DNA of 18,801 nt from positions 1 to 18,801 of the forward strand of contig USCL01000040.1 in the NCBI GenBank assembly GCA_900553145.1, written 5' to 3'. Both the position numbers and the translations under genes were made by a program. Source of the stretch: an uncultured Desulfovibrio sp. (GTDB lineage: Bacteria > Desulfobacterota > Desulfovibrionia > Desulfovibrionales > Desulfovibrionaceae). Shown here in pieces: positions 1 through 6,894 of this stretch (positions are counted from its first letter, which is position 1; every line of letters starts with the position of its first letter). Under the pieces are notes generated by a model that saw nothing but the letters and a program-made list of their open reading frames with translations, searched no databases and was not told the origin of the DNA.

Positions 1-197
1 CTCCCCCGGGCCCCCTCCCCTCATCCTCCTAAGACTTTTGGTTTTATCGAATCCCTGTCCGGGAGTGTTATCGGTCGTCGAAGATTGTTAGGAGCACGGC
101 GGAGTATGTCCTTTTTCCGTACCAGCCGGGAGGCGTATCGGCAATGGCGTGAGAGTCCGCTCGTTCCGCCTCTGGCCCTTTTCCTTCGCCGATGTTC
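1..197. other. Intergenic region downstream of the sugar-nucleotide fusion gene
   Basis: No convincing gene. It holds a C-rich stretch at 1-30 and copy A of a 45-bp dispersed repeat at 17-61. From 62 to 197 I see no clear promoter, and no stem followed by a T-run that would terminate the minus-strand gene ending at 198. A 67-codon plus-strand ORF starting at 85 has no ribosome binding site and overlaps that gene, so I do not call it. Confidence 0.6.
17..61 (+). repeat. Intergenic repeat, copy A
   Basis: A 45-nt stretch matches the reverse complement of 2051-2095 at 40 of 45 positions. The right half is best conserved and includes the core TTTATCGAATCCCTGTCCG. The two copies lie in opposite orientations on either side of the 198-1835 gene. 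Similarity stops after position 61, so the unit appears bounded on that side. Its function is unknown. Confidence 0.75.
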
Positions 198-1835
198 TCA
201 GTTTTCTTTTTCTTTCTTCAAGAGCTTCAAAATGCCGCTGACGACCTTGGCCTTGTTTTTCTCGAAATGGATGCGGGACTGGCGCTGATACAGGACGTTG
301 CGGCGTCCGGGCTGGTCGATGAGCTCCATAAAAACTTTGCGGAGGCGCCCGGTGTTGAATTTCCGCATGACGCCCATGTAGGCGAACCCGTGATCCGCGC
401 GGGCGAAGGTGTGGCGCGCCTCGCGCTCGTGCTGCGCCAGTACGATGCTCGGGATGCGCATGTGCGCGAGTTCGTAGACGGTGCGCCCGGCGGAGCATAT
501 GGCGAGATCCACGCCTTCCATCATGCGGGACATGATGTTGGTGGCGTATTCGAAGAGGAGCAGGGGGTTATCGAGCGCCTTGACGTGTTTCACCAGTTCG
601 TCGCGGTGCGCGTAGCCCGGCCCGGTCACGACCCGGATGGCGATGCCGCGCTCGCGGCAGATCGGCTCGACCGCATCCAGCGTCCGGCGGGTATAGTCGG
701 GCATGTCCGTGCCGCCGAAGGTGATGAGGATGCATTTCGGGGCCGTACGGAAGACATTCTGTTCGGCTTGCAGGAACTCGTCGCGCAGGCAAAAATAGTT
801 GTGCCCGTAGAGGACGCGGGGGGGAAGGCCCCCTTCCGGCCCGGTTCCGGGGGCTTCATACAGGGCGTTGATCACCTGATCGGCCAGCACGGCCCCGGGG
901 CCTTCGTCCTCGAAGTTGACCACAGGGATGTTCGCGGCCTTGAGGCGCTCCATGTACTCCCCGGACGTGTCCAGCATATCGTTGATCACAAGGTCGGGAT
1001 CGAGCGCCAGCACGTCTTCCCACAGTTCGCCCCGCTGGATGACGGTCTTGTAATCGCGCGCGGCGATGTTGGAGGCGGCGAGTTCGCTTTCCTTGGTACA
1101 GATGAAGAAGACCTTGTGGTTGGCGATTTCGTGGGCCAGCATAAGCGAACGGAACACATGCCCCATGCCGATGGCGGGATAGCCCGCCACCACGAACACC
1201 ACCCTGCGCTGCGTGAGCAGGCGTTCGCACAGCCACCAGTCCTGATAGCTGTTGATCTCCATCGCCCGGTCGTTCAGGAAGTACGGTACCGTATGCCGGA
1301 TGTTGCCGCCGTCCAGCGCTTCGCTTTGGACGATGATGAGGGCCTTGCTTTCGACCACCAGCTCCGACTCGTCCTCGGACAGGAAGGATTCCAGCCGCCC
1401 CTGATGGACTTCCCAGATGCGGTGCCGGACGCTTTTGACGGTGACGAGGCAGTCGGCTTCATCCTCAAGGAACGTACGGTAGGCGTCGTCGATGTCCACC
1501 CACGTCAGCAGCGGGCAGCTTGCCCGGTACACGATGATGTGCCCGTAGTCGTTGCCCAGTTCGCGGAGGATGGATTTCATTTCCGTGATGATGTCCAGCG
1601 AGGTGAAGCGCAGTCCGGCGTTGTAATGGAAGCGCACGCCGTTGCGCTCGCAGATCAGGCTGATTTCCTGGCTGTCCGTCACCACGATGACGTCCTGCGC
1701 CGGGACCACCCCCCGCGCCGTGTCGATGGCCCGCTGGATCAGCGTGACCCCCGCGAGGCGTTTGACGAGCTGGTCCGGGATGACCGCGTTTTTCTTGATG
1801 GCCGGTATGACGATGCAGCGCCGCGTCTCTGTCAT
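198..1835 (-). CDS. Bifunctional sugar-nucleotide enzyme: cytidylyltransferase-like domain fused to a PseG/GT28-like domain
   Basis: A 545-aa protein with two halves. Residues 1 to about 205 look like the CMP-sialic acid/KDO synthetase nucleotidyltransferase fold, opening with IVIPAIKKNAVIPDQ and continuing with GVTLIQRAID, VVTDS and YRASCPLLTWVDID. Residues from about 210 to 545 look like the UDP-sugar hydrolase PseG/glycosyltransferase B fold, with GYPAIGMGHVFRSLMLA (the GxGH loop), ITFGGTD at 371-377 and ICSAGRTVYELA near 446-457. Such halves normally act in nonulosonic acid (pseudaminic, legionaminic or sialic acid) synthesis for surface glycans or flagellin; that role is inferred. The usual ARGGSKG-type CTP loop is absent, so the first half may have lost or changed activity. 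The ATG at 1835 is preceded by GGAGG at 9 nt. A start 67 codons upstream would add low-complexity sequence and is rejected. No other glycan genes are nearby. Confidence 0.8.
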   Translation of the reverse strand: MTETRRCIVIPAIKKNAVIPDQLVKRLAGVTLIQRAIDTARGVVPAQDVIVVTDSQEISLICERNGVRFHYNAGLRFTSLDIITEMKSILRELGNDYGHIIVYRASCPLLTWVDIDDAYRTFLEDEADCLVTVKSVRHRIWEVHQGRLESFLSEDESELVVESKALIIVQSEALDGGNIRHTVPYFLNDRAMEINSYQDWWLCERLLTQRRVVFVVAGYPAIGMGHVFRSLMLAHEIANHKVFFICTKESELAASNIAARDYKTVIQRGELWEDVLALDPDLVINDMLDTSGEYMERLKAANIPVVNFEDEGPGAVLADQVINALYEAPGTGPEGGLPPRVLYGHNYFCLRDEFLQAEQNVFRTAPKCILITFGGTDMPDYTRRTLDAVEPICRERGIAIRVVTGPGYAHRDELVKHVKALDNPLLLFEYATNIMSRMMEGVDLAICSAGRTVYELAHMRIPSIVLAQHEREARHTFARADHGFAYMGVMRKFNTGRLRKVFMELIDQPGRRNVLYQRQSRIHFEKNKAKVVSGILKLLKKEKEN

Positions 1836-2050
1836 GGGAAAATGCCTCCGGCGGCAAGGTGGGCGTCGCCCCCCTTGGCCCCCTGCCCGGGAGGCATGAT
1901 GCCCCCCGGACCCCTTCGTTGCCGCCGCGCTCCTGTTGGCGGAGGGTGCGGGCTTTTGAGGGGGCCAGGCGTTTCTCTTTGTGTTTGTTGTGTCTTTGGG
2001 AAAAAGCCGCTGCGCGTCTTTTCCTTTTTTCTGCAACCGGGGAAAACCTG

Positions 2051-2095
2051 CGGACAGGGATTCGATAAAGTCAGAAGTCTTGGGAGGGTGAGGGG
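2051..2095 (-). repeat. Intergenic repeat, copy B (inverted relative to copy A)
   Basis: Reverse complement of copy A at 17-61, identical at 40 of 45 positions. It abuts the long inverted repeat at 2098-2166, so the full element may be a composite of this conserved block and a hairpin. Copy A has a C-rich flank but no comparable hairpin inside the window. Confidence 0.75.
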
Positions 2096-2097
2096 AT

Positions 2098-2166
2098 GGG
2101 GAAGGGGAGAAGGAAGCCCGTGGGGGTGTTCCCCCCTCTTCAGAAGGGTTCCTTCTCCCCTTCCCC
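2098..2166. repeat. Long perfect inverted repeat, possible 3'-end structure of the DASS-sauS operon
   Basis: The arms at 2098-2115 and 2149-2166 are exact reverse complements over 18 nt (GGGGAAGGGGAGAAGGAA against TTCCTTCTCCCCTTCCCC). The 33-nt loop holds a smaller GGGGG/CCCCC stem near 2122-2135. The element lies 24 nt downstream of the sauS-like stop codon. It could terminate the operon or protect its mRNA, but no T-run follows the stem on the minus strand, so it is not a standard intrinsic terminator. Confidence 0.7.
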
Positions 2167-2190
2167 GGCCCTTATATCCCGTTCATCACC

Positions 2191-3585
2191 TTACTTGCCG
2201 TACTTCTTCCAGAAATCGCCCCACATGTCTTCGTCGGTGAAGGTCCACGGTTCGACGGGTTCGTTGACCCACGTGACGTTGATGAAGTGCCGCCAGTGGA
2301 CGTTTTCCGTGGTGCTGTTGCCGCCCCAGGTGCCGCAGCCGAGGGTTGCGGTGGAGGGCATGCGGTTGAAGGGGTGCCCGCCGTTGCCCGCGCTCATGGA
2401 CTGGCGCACCGTGATGCGGGAGGACTTCATGTGTTCGCCGAGGTACTCGATGTATTCGTGCTTGTGGGTATGGATGCCGCAGGAGTGGCCGCGCCCGACG
2501 AGGTTGGTCAGTTCGACGAGGATGCGGTAGGCGTCCTTGAAGTCCTTGGCCTTGTAGACGGTGAGGACCGGGGAGATCTTCTCGTCGTGGAACTTGTCGC
2601 CGAGGATGGGTTCCATGCCTTCCACAAGGAGGATGTCCGTGCCTTCAGGGATGCCGATGCCCGCGCCGTCCGCGATGACCTTCGCCGATTTGGCGATGAT
2701 GTCGGGGTTGAGGGCGACCTTGCCCTTGGCGTTGAGCTTCCACATGTGGTTCTTCAGTTTTTCGCGGTCTTCGCCGGTGACGAGGTAGCAGCCGTTTTTC
2801 TTCATTTCGGCCATGAACTGGTCATAGACGGCTTCAACGGGGATGACGGCGTTTTCGGAGGAGCAGGAAGTGGCGTAGTCGAACAGCTTGCTGCCGCAGA
2901 TCATCTTGGCGGCTTCGGCGACGTCGGCGTCCTCGGCGACGATGGCGCAGGCGTTGCCCTGCCCGACGCCGTAGGCCGGGGTGCCGCTGGAGTAGGCGGC
3001 CCGTACGACCTGCCCGCTGCCGGTGGCGACGATGAGATCGGAAACCTTCATGAGTTCGGTGATGGCTTCGCGGCTCGGATCTTCAAGTACCTGAATCAGG
3101 TCTTCGGGGGCCCCGACCTTGCGCAGCCCGGCGCGCATCATATTGATGGTTTCGGTGGTGCATCCCAAGGCGCGGGAGCTGGGCTTGAAGATGACGGCGT
3201 TGCGGCCCTTGAGGATGCCTACGGCCTTGCCGCCGCACGTAGCGGTGGGGTTCGTCGCCGGAAGGATGGCGCAGACTACGCCTACCGGCTTGGCATATTT
3301 GGAGATGCCGGTCTTCTCATCGCGCTCGATGAGGCCCACGCTCTTGGCGCCCTTGATGTCATGCAGCACGCCGCCGACCTTGCGCTTGTGCTTGATGATC
3401 TTGCTCTGGACGTTGCCGTAGCCGGTTTCTTCCACAGCCATATTGGCGAGTTTGGCGATGTTCTCGTCTTCGTAGACTTCCCAGCCGATGGCGAGGCATA
3501 TCTCGTCGATCTGTTCCTGCGTGTAGTCATTGACGATTGCTTGCGCCTTACGGGCCAGTTCCATCTGTTCGCTGACGGTCTTCAT
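2191..3585 (-). CDS. sauS: CoA-acylating aldehyde dehydrogenase, probable sulfoacetaldehyde dehydrogenase (SauS-like)
   Basis: A 464-aa NAD(P)-dependent acylating aldehyde dehydrogenase of the EutE/AdhE/SauS group. The cofactor region includes VGVVCAILPATNPTA (101-115) and VIFKPSSRA (131-139). The catalytic cysteine is probably C241, in KLFDYATSCSSENAVI, which aligns with the active-site region of AdhE and EutE. In the Sau pathway this family interconverts sulfoacetaldehyde and sulfoacetyl-CoA, linking sulfoacetate to sulfonate respiration. The sulfo-substrate is inferred from overall resemblance and context, and another short-chain acyl-CoA substrate is possible. The start is the ATG at 3585, with GGAGG 5 nt upstream; the ATG at 3597 has no ribosome site. 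It follows the DASS transporter in the same operon. No CoA ligase or isethionate lyase lies in the window, so the pathway must be completed elsewhere. Confidence 0.8.
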   Translation of the reverse strand: MKTVSEQMELARKAQAIVNDYTQEQIDEICLAIGWEVYEDENIAKLANMAVEETGYGNVQSKIIKHKRKVGGVLHDIKGAKSVGLIERDEKTGISKYAKPVGVVCAILPATNPTATCGGKAVGILKGRNAVIFKPSSRALGCTTETINMMRAGLRKVGAPEDLIQVLEDPSREAITELMKVSDLIVATGSGQVVRAAYSSGTPAYGVGQGNACAIVAEDADVAEAAKMICGSKLFDYATSCSSENAVIPVEAVYDQFMAEMKKNGCYLVTGEDREKLKNHMWKLNAKGKVALNPDIIAKSAKVIADGAGIGIPEGTDILLVEGMEPILGDKFHDEKISPVLTVYKAKDFKDAYRILVELTNLVGRGHSCGIHTHKHEYIEYLGEHMKSSRITVRQSMSAGNGGHPFNRMPSTATLGCGTWGGNSTTENVHWRHFINVTWVNEPVEPWTFTDEDMWGDFWKKYGK

Positions 3586-3655
3586 GAAATCCTCCATTGT
3601 ATGCCAAGTGGCAGTTATTGTATAATAAGCGGTTAAGCCGTGGTTGCGTAAAAGG

Positions 3656-5161
3656 TTACCAGATGTTCATGTTGGCGAAGCTTCCGAAGAGAGCCACCGA
3701 TGTGGTTACGGCGAGGATGCCGATGATGGTCATGAAGACGCCCGCCTTGGCAAATTCCGAGATAGTGAAGTATCCTGAAGAATAAGGGATGACGTTGGTG
3801 GGGCTGGACGTGACCATGATGAAGGCCATGCTGGTGGCGATGCCTGCGGGCCCGGCGAGGATCCAGGGGTTCATGCCGATGTCCATGGCGAGGGCGATGA
3901 TGAGGGGCATGACCACGGCGCCGGTGACGCTGTTGGAGGAGAAGAATATCTTGAGCAGCTCGACCATGCCGATGACGGCGAGGACGCGCAGGACGGGGTG
4001 CAGTTCGCCGACGCCGGAGAGCATCCCCCAAGCCAGCCAGCGGGCCGCGCCGGTGCTGGCGAGCATCATGCCCGCGGAGATGCCGCCCGCGATGAGGACC
4101 AGGCCGCCCCAGTCGATGCTCTTGGCCGCTACCTTCCAGTCATCGAAGACGCGCAGGCCGGGGACGAAGAGGAGCACGAAGCCGAGCAGGGCCACGAAAC
4201 CTTCGGGAGCCTTGAAGCCTATGTAGGGTTCGAGGTCCGCGCCGCCGAGCCATAGGGTGACCATGGTAAGGAACACGACGAGGGTGCGGATTTCCTTGGT
4301 GTTCAGGCTGCCGAGAGAATTGAGTTCGGCGCGGATGGTGTCGAGCGAAGTGGGGATTTCGCGGAATTCCGGCGGGAAGAACTTCATGAGGCAGAGCCAG
4401 CCGAGGGGCACCATGATCATAGCTCCGGGAATGCCCACGGCCATCCACTGGGCAAAGGAAACTTCAATGTGGGCCATGTCGCGGACATACTGCATGGCGA
4501 GCACATTGGGGCCGCATCCGGCGGGTGTGGCCGTACCGCCGATGAGGGCGCCCCAGACGATGCCGATCATGAGGGCGCGGCCGAAATTGCTCTGGAGGGG
4601 CTTGCAGCCGCTGCTTTCCAAGATGCTCATGCCGAGCGGGAGGAGCATGGCGGCGACGGCCATATCCGTGACCCACATGGAGGTCATGGTTCCGATGGCG
4701 ATGAAGGCCAGTACGATGCGGTCGGTGCGGCGTCCCACCTTGGTGAGCATCCACAGCATGAAGCGCCGGGCGAGGCCCGAAGACGTCATGGCCGCGGAAA
4801 GGCCCATGGCGCCCATGAGGAACAGCAGGACGTTGTTGCCGAAGCCAAGGCTGATGAGCTTGTCAAAATTCGAGACGCCTAGAATATGCAAGAAAACGAT
4901 GAGGCAAAGGGAAGTGGCGGGAAAGGGAATGGCTTCGGTCATCCATTGGATAACCGCGAAGCAGAGGACGGCCATAACGATCTTGGCATTTGCCGTAAGC
5001 GGAATGGCTTCCTCCCCCTTGTGGAAGGGGGCCGGAGTGGGGAGCGCGATGACAATCAGCATGACGGCAATGCCCAACAGGAAGAAGAAAGTCTTCCTCG
5101 CTGTTTCAAGGGGCAATTTGTCGCCGACGATGGCGATGAGGCAATTGTCCAATCGACTCAT
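3656..5161 (-). CDS. DASS (SLC13/CitT) family anion transporter
   Basis: A 501-aa inner-membrane protein with about 11-12 hydrophobic segments. It shows the internal pseudo-repeat of divalent anion:sodium symporters: TSMWVTDMAVAAMLLP (160-175) in the first half and SSNSVTGAVVMPL (408-420) in the second, plus GGTATPAGCGPNV (208-220) and TSSPTNVIPYSSG (451-463). The family imports dicarboxylates, sulfate and similar anions. Pairing with a SauS-like enzyme suggests uptake of sulfoacetate or a related sulfonate, as inference. The first SNT cation-site motif reads TDM, which is unusual. The ATG at 5161 has GGAGA 7 nt upstream. It is the first gene of its operon, 70 nt before the sauS-like start, and is driven by a sigma-54 promoter at 5229-5244. 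Confidence 0.88.
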   Translation of the reverse strand: MSRLDNCLIAIVGDKLPLETARKTFFFLLGIAVMLIVIALPTPAPFHKGEEAIPLTANAKIVMAVLCFAVIQWMTEAIPFPATSLCLIVFLHILGVSNFDKLISLGFGNNVLLFLMGAMGLSAAMTSSGLARRFMLWMLTKVGRRTDRIVLAFIAIGTMTSMWVTDMAVAAMLLPLGMSILESSGCKPLQSNFGRALMIGIVWGALIGGTATPAGCGPNVLAMQYVRDMAHIEVSFAQWMAVGIPGAMIMVPLGWLCLMKFFPPEFREIPTSLDTIRAELNSLGSLNTKEIRTLVVFLTMVTLWLGGADLEPYIGFKAPEGFVALLGFVLLFVPGLRVFDDWKVAAKSIDWGGLVLIAGGISAGMMLASTGAARWLAWGMLSGVGELHPVLRVLAVIGMVELLKIFFSSNSVTGAVVMPLIIALAMDIGMNPWILAGPAGIATSMAFIMVTSSPTNVIPYSSGYFTISEFAKAGVFMTIIGILAVTTSVALFGSFANMNIW

Positions 5162-5214
5162 TTAGGTGTCTCCGCTGAGAAATACAGGTTCAAGATTCCA
5201 GAGTGCAGATGGCT

Positions 5215-5244
5215 TTGTTCTTTTTATAGCAATGAAAGTGCCAG
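5215..5244 (-). promoter_or_regulatory. Sigma-54 promoter of the DASS-sauS operon with shared start-site box
   Basis: On the minus strand 5244-5229 reads CTGGCACTTTCATTGC. It has GG and GC elements exactly 10 nt apart, a near-ideal match to YTGGCACGNNNNTTGC. Transcription should start near 5217, leaving a leader of about 55 nt. The 14 nt after the -12 element (5228-5215) read TATAAAAAGAACAA; the same box, in the same register, follows the -12 elements of the tctA and MFS promoters. Confidence 0.85.
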
Positions 5245-5341
5245 ATTGTGATTTTTGGTACGACACTGTAGAATGAAAAAGAATAAAAGCATGTTATGGA
5301 TTGGAATAAAAGATGAGTAAAATTGCAGAGCCGTAAAATCG

Positions 5342-5376
5342 TCTGGAAAACAAGACATGTTTGTTTGTCTGTCTGG
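5342..5376. promoter_or_regulatory. Putative activator binding site (UAS) of the DASS-sauS promoter
   Basis: CAAGACATGTTTG at 5351-5363 is an imperfect palindrome with an ACATGT core. It is flanked by TCTGG half-sites at 5342-5346 and 5372-5376. Its centre (about 5357) is 140 bp upstream of the predicted start, the usual place for a sigma-54 activator. It resembles the perfect 16-bp palindrome upstream of tctA. Confidence 0.6.
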
Positions 5377-5391
5377 TTCTATGGACAATAT

Positions 5392-5430
5392 AAAAAAGAA
5401 CGCCAGCCGCTTCGAGAGGGGCTGGCGTTC
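5392..5430 (-). terminator. Intrinsic terminator of the binding-protein gene
   Basis: An 11-bp perfect GC-rich stem (5398-5408 with 5420-5430, GAACGCCAGCC/GGCTGGCGTTC) has an 11-nt loop. On the minus strand it is followed by six T residues (5397-5392). It lies 23 nt past the stop codon at 5454, and separates the gene from the regulatory region of the next operon. Confidence 0.9.
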
Positions 5431-5453
5431 GATTGCTGCCGGGATTGGCCGCG

Positions 5454-6473
5454 CTATTGGGCTATCTTCTTCAAATAGACATCGGTGACGTCGTCAAGGC
5501 GGCTCTTGCCACCGGCGAATGCGGCCAGTTCGTGAAGCCAGCTGCGCAGAGTCTTTTGGGTGGGATCAAAAAGCACTATCTGTTCCTTGAGGGGATACAC
5601 AGGATGCTTTGCCAGTTCCCATGCCGCGTCTTGAGGCGGAAGATCCCGGCCTGTCCATGCATGATAGAACGTCCGGTAATCCTCAAGAAGCTGTTCGCGT
5701 GGCGTTTCCTGAAGGGCGGTGATGCCGCGGAAATACATTTTAAGGAAGGCGGCCACCAGATCTGGGTGTGCCCGGGCAAAAGCCTTGTCGGCGAGGAGCA
5801 GCGTGGGCTGGCTGGCGTCGCACTGGTTGGAGAGGGTTATGGGCTTGAGCCCGTGCTGCTCGGCTTCAAGAGTGTACGGCGACCATAGGGCCACAGCGTC
5901 CCCTTCGCCGTTCAAGAAGGTTTTCAGAGCCTCTTGAGGCGACATGTCCCTAATAGTGACGTCTTTTTCGGTTAGATTGAGGGCTTTCAGCCACTTATGT
6001 ACGGTGAAGTGCGCGGATGACCCTACGGTGCACAAAATGGTCTTCCCGCGCACAGTGCCGCCCGTGCCCGCCATTTCGGGGTAGAGGGCGTTGTAGCCTG
6101 TATGCCCGAGGATAGGGCTCTCTTGCCGGGTGTAGATGCCCGTGGAGAGGGATTCGTCATTGCCGATGGCGATGATTTCAGCCTGATTGTCCAGCGACGC
6201 CGTGAGCGCGGGTATGGCCCCGCAGGCGGCGATCTCCCAATGCTCGGTGCTCATGCCCGCCATGAGCTGCTTTCCTGAATCATACGAAATCATTTCCAGG
6301 CGGAAACCTTCTTCCAGATCCCATCCTTTCTGTTTGGCATACCATGCCGCAAAGGCTTCATGCTCTCCGAGCCATGCCGTTTTCAACGGGATAGGATCTG
6401 CGGCACGCCCGGCTTGGGGCAGGCTGGCCAAAAGCACAAGGGCCGCACACAGCCCATAAAACAATGTACGCAT
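5454..6473 (-). CDS. Periplasmic ABC-type substrate-binding protein, TauA/SsuA/NMT1-like
   Basis: A 339-aa secreted protein. The signal peptide MRTLFYGLCAALVLLASLPQ has a likely cleavage after AGRA. The mature part has the two-lobed layout of nitrate/sulfonate/taurine binding proteins: an early LGEHEAFAAWYAKQKGWDLE, then MISYDSGKQLMAGM, an IGNDES hinge region, and GKTILCTVGSSAHFTVHKWL at the second lobe. The family captures small oxyanion-like ligands such as alkanesulfonates. No permease or ATPase gene is adjacent, so it is an orphan or serves a remote ABC system. The ATG at 6473 has GGAGG 6 nt upstream; the ATG 8 codons earlier has none. It is a single-gene unit with its own sigma-54 promoter and strong terminator. 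The ligand cannot be read from the sequence. Confidence 0.85.
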   Translation of the reverse strand: MRTLFYGLCAALVLLASLPQAGRAADPIPLKTAWLGEHEAFAAWYAKQKGWDLEEGFRLEMISYDSGKQLMAGMSTEHWEIAACGAIPALTASLDNQAEIIAIGNDESLSTGIYTRQESPILGHTGYNALYPEMAGTGGTVRGKTILCTVGSSAHFTVHKWLKALNLTEKDVTIRDMSPQEALKTFLNGEGDAVALWSPYTLEAEQHGLKPITLSNQCDASQPTLLLADKAFARAHPDLVAAFLKMYFRGITALQETPREQLLEDYRTFYHAWTGRDLPPQDAAWELAKHPVYPLKEQIVLFDPTQKTLRSWLHELAAFAGGKSRLDDVTDVYLKKIAQ

Positions 6474-6516
6474 ATGAAACCTCCGGTAAACAAGCATTTT
6501 GCAATAAAAAGGGCAA

Positions 6517-6532
6517 GCAATTCATATGCCAT
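6517..6532 (-). promoter_or_regulatory. Sigma-54 promoter of the binding-protein gene
   Basis: The minus strand reads ATGGCATATGAATTGC, with GG and GC separated by exactly 10 nt. The predicted start is near 6505, giving a leader of about 32 nt before the GGAGG and ATG at 6473. The shared AAAAAGAACAA box of the other promoters is absent here. Confidence 0.8.
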
Positions 6533-6648
6533 GTCCGGATAAGTGCCATATTGATATAATATATTGTGATGTTACCTGTCTACGGCCGGGAGGGGCATGC
6601 CTAGCCCCCGCTGGGGCAACGCTATGTATGGAAATACGGACGGTGTAG

Positions 6649-6662
6649 CCAGACATGCTCGG
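6649..6662. promoter_or_regulatory. Putative activator binding site (UAS) of the binding-protein gene
   Basis: CCAGACATGCTCGG matches the palindrome CCAGACATGTCTGG of the tctA upstream region at 11 of 14 positions, with the left arm intact. Its centre is about 150 bp upstream of the predicted start near 6505. Confidence 0.6.
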
Positions 6663-6830
6663 AAAGGCACACACCCATCTGCCGGGAAGTGGGGCCGCGT
6701 CTGTTGAACAGCTTTGAAGCAGGCCCTTTTTCTGCGGCAGGGAGGGGCCGTCAACGACCGGTTCGCGGGACGTTTCCGGAAAGCGCATCCAGAGGAGGAG
6801 CCAGCCGTATTCGGGCCTACGGGATATGCG

Positions 6831-6860
6831 AAACGCCGGAGAGGTATTTCTCCGGCGTTT
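6831..6860. terminator. Hairpin downstream of tctC, probable terminator
   Basis: A 12-bp perfect stem (6831-6842 with 6849-6860, AAACGCCGGAGA/TCTCCGGCGTTT) with a 6-nt loop lies 34 nt past the tctC stop. Only three T residues, inside the stem base, mark the exit on the minus strand. Termination is therefore likely but not textbook. From here to the UAS at 6649-6662 I see no further gene or clear signal. Confidence 0.65.
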
Positions 6861-6894
6861 CAGTCCAGATGTGAAGAGAGAAAACTATGGAGTG

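Larger units (their letters stand above)
1836..2190. other. Intergenic region between the fusion gene and the sauS-like gene
   Basis: About 355 nt with no supported gene. The half near the fusion gene is very G/C-rich and full of short imperfect palindromes, such as CCGGGAGGCAT facing ATGCCCCCCGG around 1887-1910. The other half holds repeat copy B (2051-2095), directly followed by a large perfect inverted repeat (2098-2166). I find no sigma-54 type promoter here for the fusion gene, and no convincing sigma-70 promoter. Confidence 0.6.

Noticed and set aside
192..2240. A 682-codon open frame on the plus strand over the fusion gene
   Set aside because: The minus-strand frame has clear domains and a good ribosome site. 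The plus frame is a GC-bias shadow with low-complexity D/H/G-rich sequence.
3602..3613. Short palindrome TGCCAAGTGGCA in the DASS-sauS gap, considered as an operator or promoter part
   Set aside because: Only 5-bp arms, no matching -12 element on the minus strand, and the sauS-like gene is already served by the upstream promoter.
2287..3636. A 449-codon plus-strand frame over the sauS-like gene
   Set aside because: Antisense shadow of a well-conserved dehydrogenase; no motif of its own.
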